From: Sphingomonadales bacterium
GTDB lineage: Bacteria; Pseudomonadota; Alphaproteobacteria; Sphingomonadales; Sphingomonadaceae
Direction of reading: 5' to 3'
Assembly (NCBI GenBank): GCA_024636595.1
Contig: JAGXGT010000170.1
Location: 1-6,075 of the forward strand
DNA: 6,075 nucleotides
Shown: positions 1 through 5,443 of the stretch, piece after piece
Layout of the letters: every line of letters starts with the position of its first letter
How positions within the stretch are numbered: the first letter of the stretch is position 1
Made by a program: the position numbers and the translations under genes
Notes under the pieces: model-generated
The model's database searches: none
What the model was told of the DNA's origin: nothing
The model's input: only the letters and a program-made list of their open reading frames with translations

Positions 1-2
1 AT

Positions 3-371
3 CATTATTTCATCTTTCTCCACAGCGCGTGGATCGCGATTATCGCCTTGCTGGTCGATCCCCGGCATATCATCCATCCGGTGATGCTGGCGCTGTTCGT
101 CGCGACGCAGTTGCTGCGCATCTGGACGCTGGCCAGCATTGGCCGCTGGTGGACCACAAGGATCATTTCGGCACCGCATTTTGATCGGGTCAAGCGCGGG
201 CCGTATAAATTTGTCAGCCACCCCAATTATCTGGTGGTGGTGCTCGAGATCGCGATTGTCCCGCTGATGCTCGGCTTGCCGTGGGTCGCGTTGGTCTTCT
301 CGATCCTCAATGCGGTTTTGCTGCGGCACCGAATAGGGATCGAAAACAAGGTGCTCGGCGAGCGCGGCTAG
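3..371 (+). CDS. Isoprenylcysteine carboxyl methyltransferase (ICMT)-family membrane protein, 5'-truncated by window edge
   Basis: The frame is open from the first complete codon at position 3 to TAG at 369-371, so the gene starts upstream of the window; the internal TTG at 48 is not a credible start. The visible 122 residues form at least three hydrophobic stretches (about residues 3-18, 24-45 and 77-106). Between the last two lies RGPYKFVSHPNYL (residues 65-77), which matches the RGPYxxxxHPNYL signature of the ICMT/phospholipid N-methyltransferase superfamily. Members use S-adenosylmethionine to methylate small or lipid substrates at the membrane. Bacterial relatives of this size often lie beside type III polyketide synthases, where they O-methylate alkylpyrones or resorcinols. 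That role is inference here because the upstream neighbours are not visible. Family assignment is firm; substrate is unknown. A short tandem repeat (TCAAAGTTCG-like, 372-392) directly follows the stop, and no terminator hairpin was seen. Confidence 0.88.
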   Translation, partial: HYFIFLHSAWIAIIALLVDPRHIIHPVMLALFVATQLLRIWTLASIGRWWTTRIISAPHFDRVKRGPYKFVSHPNYLVVVLEIAIVPLMLGLPWVALVFSILNAVLLRHRIGIENKVLGERG

Positions 372-613
372 TCCAAAGTTCGTCAAAGTTCGGGCCAATG
401 AGCGACTTCTGTGCCGACTTAAAACCTCATATATATTATCAATAAGCTAATATAAATTACTGATTTACTATTAAAAATAGGCGTTAGCAGAGGTAGCGTC
501 ATTGTCGCTCTCGTCACCCACCTGAATCTTTATATTGGGCGGTTAGGGATATCCGCCTAGCCAAATGCCATCAGCGAAAATGATCTTCCTGCGCGGTCCA
601 ACGGGCCGCCAAA
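372..613. other. Gene-free spacer between convergent genes, with AT-rich block
   Basis: This spacer lies between the stop codons of the ICMT-like gene (+) and the diguanylate cyclase (-). It begins with two near-identical 10-11 bp units (372-382 and 383-392). Positions 421-480 are strikingly AT-rich compared with the GC-rich coding DNA on either side. The remainder holds a weak GGCGG/CCGCC inverted repeat (538-557) and a 7 bp GC stem with one G-U pair (593-609), neither followed by a T-tract. No ORF with protein-like features was found in either direction. Confidence 0.6.
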
Positions 614-1813
614 TCACGCAATATTGCGCAGAGGTTGGTCGGCGATGGGCCGCGCGCTTTTGCCTTTTCGCTTCATCGCGTAAAGCGCCTTGTCCGCGGC
701 CTTGAGCAGCTGCTCGGCACCATTTCCGTCAAATGTCTGAACGGCAATGCCGACGCTAGCCGACGGGGTCAGTATGTGACCGTTGATATTTGCTGGCTTG
801 GCGAAGCCGGAAAGATAGGCCGTCGCTCTTGCCATGGCCTGGTCCCTGCCAGTCACGTCCGGCATCAGGATCAAAAATTCATCACCACCCAACCGACCGA
901 CAATCTCCTTGGCTGCGCTGCTCTGGTTCAGTCTGCTGGCAACTTCCACCAACAGATGATCGCCGATGTCATGGCCCAGATTGTCATTCACCTGCTTGAA
1001 ATGGTTCAGGTCAATCAAGGCGACCGCGAAGCCGCGGCCCTTGTCGGCGAAGGACTGTTCCGCCAGATAAAGGTGGTTCATCATCGCGCGGCGATTGGCG
1101 AGCCCGGTCAAGGTATCGCTATGGGCCTGTTTCCAGATGGTGTGCCGCATGATCAGGCCTGAGATGATCTGATTGTAGCTGTCAATGATGAACCGGATCA
1201 TCAGCAAAACGATCGTGATCATGCTCCATCCCATGATCATCTCATCAAATCCGCCAAGTATTATCATCGCCAAGGCGGACGGCAGGACGCCAACGATCAG
1301 AACGGTGACGGCTGCTCTTTTTATGCACGCCAGACAATGGGCGATGCAGGTCGAGCCAAAGACCAGCGACATCGGAATGAACATCTGATTTTCGAACGCG
1401 TCGGTTGCAACCGCCACGACCGACCAGATACTCAGAAATGTAACGATGCCAACCGAAATGACGGTAAGATTTCTCAGCATTTTTTGCGAGCGCGCAAGGG
1501 AACCAGGATGGTTGGGAGCACGCATCCACATGATCATCCGCGCGAAGCAGCCAATGGCAAACAGCCCCATCCAGGCGTAGTAAATTGTCTCGACCCCTTC
1601 GTGGGCGGACAGGACCATCACCGCTATCAGATTGAAGATCGCCACCAGATAGATCATCGGCACATGAGTCAGCGCCCGTTCCAGCTGCAGGTCCTCGACC
1701 GATGACTGGATCTCTGCCGGGATCGTTGGAGACCGCCATGGTGCTTTCCAGGATATCTGCCAATTTTTTCCGAATAGCGGCGCTAAAAACATGTCTTCAG
1801 TCCATCCCGCCAT
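614..1813 (-). CDS. Membrane-anchored GGDEF diguanylate cyclase
   Basis: A 399-residue protein predicted to make cyclic di-GMP from two GTP at the inner membrane. After a polar N-terminus of about 50 residues there are six hydrophobic segments (about 51-70, 76-97, 114-136, 145-162, 168-188, 193-211), which form a membrane sensor region without a family name I can assign. The catalytic GGDEF domain spans about 228-390. It shows DTLTGLANRRA (233-243), DLNHFKQVND (268-277, metal and substrate contacts), the intact active-site loop GGDEF (309-313), and SVGIA (353-357). The residues where an inhibitory RxxD I-site would lie (300-303) read AAKE, so classical product inhibition is probably absent. 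The chosen start is ATG at 1811-1813; only a weak GGA lies upstream, and Met8 is a possible alternative. No EAL domain is present. The gene appears to be transcribed alone. Catalytic competence is well supported; the sensed signal is unknown. Confidence 0.93.
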   Translation of the reverse strand: MAGWTEDMFLAPLFGKNWQISWKAPWRSPTIPAEIQSSVEDLQLERALTHVPMIYLVAIFNLIAVMVLSAHEGVETIYYAWMGLFAIGCFARMIMWMRAPNHPGSLARSQKMLRNLTVISVGIVTFLSIWSVVAVATDAFENQMFIPMSLVFGSTCIAHCLACIKRAAVTVLIVGVLPSALAMIILGGFDEMIMGWSMITIVLLMIRFIIDSYNQIISGLIMRHTIWKQAHSDTLTGLANRRAMMNHLYLAEQSFADKGRGFAVALIDLNHFKQVNDNLGHDIGDHLLVEVASRLNQSSAAKEIVGRLGGDEFLILMPDVTGRDQAMARATAYLSGFAKPANINGHILTPSASVGIAVQTFDGNGAEQLLKAADKALYAMKRKGKSARPIADQPLRNIA

Positions 1814-1959
1814 AGCTGATTATCCATGACAGTCTGACTAGGCAGCGGATGTGAAAATAGGGTTAAGAAAATACTTCCAAGCGCTGTCTGATCGGCAGGG
1901 AGTGGATGATTTGCACCGATGCTCGCTGCTGATTGTCACCAGCGGCGGCCATCAACAAT

Positions 1960-2010
1960 AGTCCCGGCGAAGGGGTAACCTTCACCGGGACTTTGTTTTA
2001 ACGTTTTTTT
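1960..2010 (+). terminator. Strong intrinsic-terminator-like hairpin with plus-strand T-tracts
   Basis: The arms pair as 1960-1967 with 1985-1992 (8 bp, AGTCCCGG/CCGGGACT) and, after one mismatch, 1969-1973 with 1979-1983 (5 bp), leaving a five-base loop. On the plus strand the hairpin is followed by TTGTTTT and then a run of seven Ts (2004-2010), the layout of a rho-independent terminator. There is no plus-strand gene before it. On the minus strand, downstream of the receptor gene, the same hairpin is followed only by ATTGTT, so it may end receptor transcripts weakly and could be bidirectional. The structure is plainly visible; which transcript it serves is inference. Confidence 0.7.
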
Positions 2011-2034
2011 GGCAGCCGCCGGACCGATGACACT

Positions 2035-2063
2035 CTGGTCTCCTAACCGGAGATTTAGACCAG
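2035..2063. repeat. Inverted repeat in the 3' region of the receptor gene
   Basis: CTGGTCT (2035-2041) and AGACCAG (2057-2063) are perfect 7 bp complements around a 15-base loop. An alternative inner pairing, TCTCC with GGAGA (2039-2043 and 2049-2053), competes with it. It lies 33 bases beyond the receptor stop codon and before the larger hairpin, so it may be an mRNA 3'-end structure. No T-run adjoins it on either strand, so it is not called a terminator. Confidence 0.4.
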
Positions 2064-2095
2064 ACCGGAGTCCGACAACCGGCAGAGCCCGTCTG

Positions 2096-4423
2096 CTAGA
2101 ATTTCGCGCTCGCCTGAACACCGTAAAAGCGCGGCTCCGCCGGGATGAAGGTTGGGATACCGAAACCGCCGCCGGTGTTGCCCGCATCAAGTAGATAATT
2201 CTTGTTGGTCAGGTTGCGGGCGAAACAGGCAATCTCGAAGCGCTCGTCGGCAAACGAGACGCCTGCGCGCACATTGACGAGCGTCACCGCAGGCTGACTG
2301 ATCAGGTTCGAGTTCGGGGCTTCGAAGAATACCCGGCTACGGTAGGTGACGCTGGGCGTGGCAAACAACCGGGTGCTGTCGTTGATCGGATAATCCAGAG
2401 TGAAGCCGGCCGCTGCCTGGACTTCCGGCTGGAGACGGAAGCGTGCGCCGGCGAGATTGCCGTTGGCTGGGTCATCGTCGATACCACCGTCGATATAGCC
2501 GATATTGGCGAACAGGCTCAGCCAGTCAGCCGCGCGCACGTTGACCTCGGCCTCAACCCCGAAATTGCTTGCGCTGCCGGCGCTGCGGGTGATTGTCGTG
2601 CCCGGTCTGGTTGGGTCGTTCACCGAGACCTGGAAATTCTCATAGGTCTGGTAATAGACGCCGAGCGAACCGGATACCGGCCCGACCGCGCCTTTCAGAC
2701 CCACTTCATAGTTCCACACGATTTCCGGTGCGATGTCGGTGAAATTGCCGACCGGTCCGGTCGGTGTCGCTCTCGCGCCGGCGTTCACCGTAGCCGAGCG
2801 GCGGCCCTTGGAGATCGTGGCAAAGCCGTTGATATCATCGGAGAAGCGGTAGAGGATATTGAAACGGGGCAAGACCGCAGAGAAACTGTCTTCCGTGCGG
2901 AAGGTCTGGCCTGCGGTGTCGGTCAGCGGGAAGGGCGGCGCGCCGGTGAAGACGGAACCCGGTGCGGTCGCGCGATAGCCGGAGCGGCGCTTTTCGATCA
3001 GCACCCGGACACCGGCGGTCAGTTCGACGCTGGGGGTCGGGATCCAGGTGCCGTCGGCGAACACCGAATAGCTGTCATTCTTGCCGAGATTTTCGAATAC
3101 TGCCTGATAGGGGACAGTCCCGACCGCGCCGCCGGTCAGCGCCTTGATCGCATCGCCGGCCGGGACGCCATTGGCACCGACGCACGGGACGCCTGGCACG
3201 ACGATGCCGGCGAGACACTGGAAATAGGTCACTTCGTCGGTCGAGAAAGGCACCCGCTGGTTGCTGTCCTCGCGGAACAGGTTCCAGCCGAAGCTGCCGC
3301 GGAATGTGTCGCTGGTGTAGGCAAAGCGCGTTTCATGGCTGCCCTGTTCGCCGTTGGCGTCCTCGGCAAATTCGAGGAAGAAGGCGGCGGAGCCGTCGGC
3401 GTCGAACACTTCGTTGCTGTTGAACTTGCGATAACCGTTGACCATGGTGAGCGTCCAGTCATCGGCAATGTCCCAGCTCATCGTCAGATTGGCATCATAG
3501 ACATCGCGGGTCAGGCCCAGCTTTGCATTGCCCAGTACCGCTGCCGAGAAGGGCGAGCCGCGCAAATCAGCGGGACCAAAGGGATTGGCCGGTCCGGCGC
3601 TGGTCGGCAGAGTGCCGGAAATGAACGGCGTGCCCGAGTTGCGCTGCCGATCATAGGTCAGGATCAGGTCGGCGGTGAAATCACTGCTCGGGGTAAAGCG
3701 GAACGACGCACGCGCACCGAGCTGATCCTGCGCATAGAGATCATCCTGGTTTAGGGCCAGATTTGTCACATAGCCGTCGCGCTTTTTATAGGCACCGGCG
3801 AGCCGGACCGCGACGGTGTCATTGCCGGCGTTGAGATGCCCGCCCAGCGTGTAAGCGTTATAATTGCCGTAGCTGCCCGAAACTTCGCCGGACAGGCCGG
3901 GCTTGGGCTTGGCGGAGATGATGCTGATCGCGCCGACCGCAGAGGCGGTGCCGAACAGGGTCGCCTGCGGGCCCTTGATCACTTCGATCCGGTCGATGTC
4001 GTAAAGATCCTGATAGGACCCACGCGAACGCGAAATATCGACGCCGTTATAGTAAAGCGTCACGCGCGCCGCCTGCTGCGCCGAGCCGCTGTCCGAGGTG
4101 ATGCCGCGGATGACGATGCCGGGGTTGTTGGCGCTCTGCTCCTGAATATTCAGGCCGGGAACATAGTTGGACAGCTCGTCGAGATCGGACACGCCCAGTT
4201 CCTTGAGCCGCGCGCCGCTGTTGGCGGAAATGGTGATCGGCACGTCGGTCGATTTCTGTTCGAATTTCTGCGCGGTGACGATGATCACGTCGTCGTCAGT
4301 TTCTTCCGCGACATCATCGATGCTGGTCTGCGCGAGGGCAGGGGCGGTGGCGGCGATAAACAGAGCCGAGGCGAGCGCGATCGAAGAGGCGCGGGAGAGG
4401 GCGTGGGGAGCGTATTTTGTCAT
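2096..4423 (-). CDS. TonB-dependent outer-membrane receptor
   Basis: A 775-residue outer-membrane active transporter driven by TonB-ExbB-ExbD. The start is taken as ATG at 4421-4423, with AAGG (4436-4439) upstream at a long 12-base spacing. The frame extends four codons to a TTG at 4433-4435, but that codon abuts the AAGG and is unlikely. Residues 1-31 form a signal peptide (hydrophobic IALASALFIAATAPALA) with an ALA-type cleavage site. A TonB-box-like IIVTAQ is at 47-52. The plug domain spans about 56-170 and includes VPGLNIQ, IVIRGI and IEVIKGPQATLFGTASAVGAI; the last is a variant of the usual GPQGTLYGRNxxGGAI. The remainder is a 22-strand-type beta barrel ending in the terminal aromatic F of QASAKF. 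C403 and C414 form a CX10C pair in a probable extracellular loop. Length and architecture are normal for the large sphingomonad receptor families. No transporter, regulator or enzyme partner adjoins it, so the substrate (siderophore, sugar, aromatic or other) cannot be named. Confidence 0.95.
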   Translation of the reverse strand: MTKYAPHALSRASSIALASALFIAATAPALAQTSIDDVAEETDDDVIIVTAQKFEQKSTDVPITISANSGARLKELGVSDLDELSNYVPGLNIQEQSANNPGIVIRGITSDSGSAQQAARVTLYYNGVDISRSRGSYQDLYDIDRIEVIKGPQATLFGTASAVGAISIISAKPKPGLSGEVSGSYGNYNAYTLGGHLNAGNDTVAVRLAGAYKKRDGYVTNLALNQDDLYAQDQLGARASFRFTPSSDFTADLILTYDRQRNSGTPFISGTLPTSAGPANPFGPADLRGSPFSAAVLGNAKLGLTRDVYDANLTMSWDIADDWTLTMVNGYRKFNSNEVFDADGSAAFFLEFAEDANGEQGSHETRFAYTSDTFRGSFGWNLFREDSNQRVPFSTDEVTYFQCLAGIVVPGVPCVGANGVPAGDAIKALTGGAVGTVPYQAVFENLGKNDSYSVFADGTWIPTPSVELTAGVRVLIEKRRSGYRATAPGSVFTGAPPFPLTDTAGQTFRTEDSFSAVLPRFNILYRFSDDINGFATISKGRRSATVNAGARATPTGPVGNFTDIAPEIVWNYEVGLKGAVGPVSGSLGVYYQTYENFQVSVNDPTRPGTTITRSAGSASNFGVEAEVNVRAADWLSLFANIGYIDGGIDDDPANGNLAGARFRLQPEVQAAAGFTLDYPINDSTRLFATPSVTYRSRVFFEAPNSNLISQPAVTLVNVRAGVSFADERFEIACFARNLTNKNYLLDAGNTGGGFGIPTFIPAEPRFYGVQASAKF

Positions 4424-4444
4424 GGGGGGAATCAACCTTTTTTA

Positions 4445-4455
4445 TGTGCGACACT
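4445..4455. promoter_or_regulatory. Copy 1 of TGTGCGACACT dyad upstream of receptor gene
   Basis: The 11-mer TGTGCGACACT contains the dyad GTG-CGA-CAC. It sits just upstream of the AAAAAAGG ribosome-binding region of the receptor gene. An identical 11-mer lies exactly 80 bp further upstream (4525-4535). The exact identity and position suggest an operator pair; the binding protein is unknown. Confidence 0.35.
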
Positions 4456-4483
4456 GGAATGGATGGTGCAGTGCAGCAAAGCT

Positions 4484-4545
4484 GTGACAGGCTGACGGGG
4501 ATTGAATGACAGTTTGGATAATTTTGTGCGACACTCTTGTGACGG
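4484..4545 (-). promoter_or_regulatory. Candidate tandem response-regulator sites (CTGTCAT-like heptamers in 11 bp register)
   Basis: Read on the minus strand toward the receptor gene, heptamers occur at 4539-4545 (CCGTCAC), 4528-4534 (GTGTCGC), 4506-4512 (CTGTCAT) and 4484-4490 (CTGTCAC). Their spacings are 11, 22 and 22 bp, all multiples of 11. OmpR/PhoB-type regulators bind direct repeats with 11 bp periodicity, and the Pho box half-site is CTGTCAT. Two register positions between them (4517-4523 and 4495-4501) do not match, so the array is incomplete. The sequences are directly visible; assignment to PhoB or any regulator is inference. Confidence 0.3.
4525..4535. promoter_or_regulatory. 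Copy 2 of TGTGCGACACT dyad upstream of receptor gene
   Basis: Identical to the 11-mer at 4445-4455 and 80 bp from it. It overlaps the phased heptamer at 4528-4534, so it may belong either to that array or to a separate operator pair. Both copies lie in the receptor's upstream region and none was noticed elsewhere in the window. Confidence 0.35.
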
Positions 4546-4598
4546 CGGGTAAGGGGAGGCAGAAGGGCCCGGGGAATGGGCGAGCAGTTGCCACGCAT

Positions 4599-4676
4599 CG
4601 TCATCCTGAACTTGTTTCAGGACCTCGTCCGGCGGGGCGCACTCTCAAGGGGTCCTGAAACGAGTTCAGGATGACG
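4599..4676. repeat. Inverted pair of REP-like palindromic repeats (REPIN-like)
   Basis: The left arm (4599-4624) and right arm (4651-4676) are reverse complements over 26 bp with one mismatch, separated by a 26-base spacer. Each arm is itself palindromic, with TCCTGAA and TTCAGGA around a five-base loop. The paired inverted arrangement resembles REP doublets (REPINs), which are typically moved in trans by RAYT transposases; none is encoded in this window. The family is dispersed: a third copy lies at 5293-5318 and a partial one at 5377-5390. It sits between the divergent receptor and host-attachment genes, so it could also affect transcripts starting there. Apparent peptides across it are artefacts. 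Confidence 0.85.
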
Positions 4677-4781
4677 GAATGGTTTGCACGCTCTCATGCG
4701 CCACCTCTGCTCGGCCGATCCCTTCCGTCGCGGGCAACCTTTCAGGCGGCGGCGCGTTCCCTCCGTGAACCAAAAACAAAA

Positions 4782-4786
4782 AAGGA
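4782..4786 (+). promoter_or_regulatory. Ribosome-binding site of the host-attachment-family gene
   Basis: AAGGA lies seven bases before ATG 4794-4796. It decides the start: an in-frame ATG at 4671 falls inside the palindromic repeat, and the residues it would add have low-complexity, non-conserved character. Confidence 0.8.
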
Positions 4787-4793
4787 TGATACC

Positions 4794-5186
4794 ATGGGCA
4801 CACTGAATTTTCCGGAAGAGACATTTGTTGTTGTAGCAACGGGCGAGGAGGCCAAGACCTTTTATGTCCGCAGCGGCTCGCTTGAGCATGACGGCGACTG
4901 GACGCCGGGCGATCTCGCCGATCAAGGCCCCGCCGGCAAATCGCCGTCCGAGCAATCGCCGCGCGAAAGCATGGAGGCGACCTTCTCAAAAATCATTGCG
5001 GAGAAACTTTATGATCTTGCCCACAAGGGCAAGTATGAACGCCTGATTCTGGTCGCCGATCCCGACACGCTGGGCGAAATCCGCCCGCTGTTGCATCAGG
5101 AAGTGAGCGAGAAGATTGTGCTGGAGCAGGCGAAGACGCTGACCAACAGTCCGGTTGAGGATATCGAGAAGTCGATTTCGCAGTAG
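4794..5186 (+). CDS. Host attachment family protein
   Basis: A 130-residue soluble protein with no signal peptide or membrane segment. It resembles the family annotated as 'protein required for attachment to host cells' (Host_attach), which later analyses relate to bacterial eRF1-like (baeRF) domains. Visible family features are an N-terminal strand FVVVATGEEAKTFYV (about 8-22), a polar variable linker rich in S, E and P (about 30-60), then FSKIIAEKLYDLAHKGKYERLILVADPDTLGEIRPLLHQEV (about 64-104) and the C-terminal LTNSPVEDIEKSI. The YERLILVADPxTLGEIR segment is the most conserved part of the family. The start ATG at 4794 is set by a good AAGGA site. The gene stands alone, bracketed by dispersed repeats and followed by an intrinsic terminator. 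The attachment name derives from plant-associated relatives and may not reflect function here; the molecular role is unknown. The release-factor relationship is recalled family knowledge, not something seen in this sequence. Confidence 0.87.
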   Translation: MGTLNFPEETFVVVATGEEAKTFYVRSGSLEHDGDWTPGDLADQGPAGKSPSEQSPRESMEATFSKIIAEKLYDLAHKGKYERLILVADPDTLGEIRPLLHQEVSEKIVLEQAKTLTNSPVEDIEKSISQ

Positions 5187-5198
5187 CGGAAGAGTGGT

Positions 5199-5213
5199 GG
5201 CATCGATGATGCC
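5199..5213. repeat. Short perfect hairpin after the host-attachment-family gene
   Basis: GGCATC and GATGCC are perfect 6 bp complements around GAT, 12 bases after the stop codon. No T-run follows, so it is probably a minor 3' UTR structure ahead of the stronger terminator at 5227-5260. Confidence 0.35.
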
Positions 5214-5226
5214 GTATTTGAATTAG

Positions 5227-5260
5227 AAAAGGCGCCGGTGTTTTACGCCGGCGTTTTTTT
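5227..5260 (+). terminator. Intrinsic terminator of the host-attachment-family gene
   Basis: CGCCGGTG (5233-5240) pairs with CGCCGGCG (5246-5253), 8 bp including one G-U, around the loop TTTTA. Seven Ts follow (5254-5260). Four As at 5227-5230 can extend the stem by pairing with the T-run. It lies 40 bases after the stop codon at 5184-5186. Confidence 0.88.
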
Positions 5261-5292
5261 GTGCGGAATAGGGTGGGGCGCGAAACTGTCCT

Positions 5293-5318
5293 CGTCATCC
5301 TGAACTTGGTTCAGGACC
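5293..5318 (+). repeat. REP-like palindromic repeat, third copy
   Basis: This copy has the same orientation as the left arm at 4599-4624 and differs from it at one base (TTGG for TTGT). The internal palindrome is CCTGAA/TTCAGG. Together with the pair at 4599-4676 it brackets the host-attachment-family gene. Its reverse translation gives the spurious LNQVQDDE peptide typical of false ORFs over this repeat. Confidence 0.8.
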
Positions 5319-5330
5319 TCTCTCGGATCA

Positions 5331-5353
5331 CGCGAAGCCGCGAAGCCGCGAAG
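5331..5353. repeat. Short tandem repeat, CGCGAAGC x ~3
   Basis: Three consecutive units of the octamer CGCGAAGC, the last lacking its final base, lie in the segment between two copies of the REP-like repeat. The segment belongs to the dispersed intergenic element rather than to a gene. Confidence 0.75.
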
Positions 5354-5376
5354 AAGAGGGAGTACAATACTGCTAT

Positions 5377-5390
5377 CGTCATCCTGAACT
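5377..5390 (+). repeat. Truncated REP-like repeat, fourth copy
   Basis: The first 14 bases, CGTCATCCTGAACT, match the repeat head exactly; the sequence then departs into AAGGACG. This is a half or decayed copy 84 bp after the third copy, in the same orientation. Confidence 0.65.
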
Positions 5391-5407
5391 AAGGACGGTA
5401 GTCTTGT

Positions 5408-5443
5408 ATTATGTTGATTTTGTTTAATAATAATCGACATAAT
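5408..5443. repeat. AT-rich inverted repeat
   Basis: ATTATGTTGATT (5408-5419) and AATCGACATAAT (5432-5443) are complementary over 12 bp with a single G-T wobble, around a 12-base AT-rich loop. The block begins where the repeat element ends, in much more AT-rich DNA. It could be a structured transcript end, a protein-binding dyad or a mobile-element remnant; none can be chosen from the sequence. Confidence 0.5.

Noticed and set aside
593..609. Hairpin just beyond the diguanylate cyclase stop codon
   Set aside because: The 7 bp stem with one G-U is not followed by a T-tract on the minus strand, so it is too weak to call a terminator.
635..1162. 175-residue plus-strand ORF opposite the diguanylate cyclase
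   Set aside because: It is antisense to the conserved GGDEF domain, has no family-like motifs and reflects codon bias of the real gene.
1245..1763. 172-residue minus-strand ORF in another frame of the diguanylate cyclase
   Set aside because: It overlaps the membrane region of the real gene out of frame and shows Arg/Gly/Asp-rich shadow composition.
2009..2194. 61-residue plus-strand ORF near the receptor stop codon
   Set aside because: Half of it is antisense to the receptor C-terminus, and it has no ribosome-binding site or similarity; the T-tract of the terminator lies at its start.
4433..4435. TTG start for the receptor, four codons upstream
   Set aside because: It directly abuts the AAGG motif with no spacing; ATG 4421-4423 gives the usual signal-peptide N-terminus.
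3836..4495. 219-residue plus-strand ORF opposite the receptor's N-terminal region
   Set aside because: It is antisense to the signal peptide and plug domain, with Arg/Gly/Ala-rich content and no recognisable domain.
4436..4598. Riboswitch in the receptor leader (cobalamin or TPP)
   Set aside because: No characteristic conserved box or multi-stem layout was seen in the minus-strand leader.
4671..4793. 41-codon N-terminal extension of the host-attachment-family protein
   Set aside because: The upstream ATG is the tail of the palindromic repeat, and the strong AAGGA site before ATG 4794 fits the family's N-terminus.
4617..4955. Minus-strand ORF containing HPELVSGP
   Set aside because: This peptide is the known artefact of translating the CGTCATCCTGAAC repeat; the rest is antisense to a real gene.
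5243..5440. 65-residue minus-strand ORF containing LNQVQDDE
   Set aside because: It lies entirely on the dispersed repeat and terminator and has no ribosome-binding site.
5403..5443. dif-like site, because TTATGTTGATT resembles a XerD half-site
   Set aside because: The half-sites are in the wrong order and spacing: no CATAA-N6-TTATG core is present.
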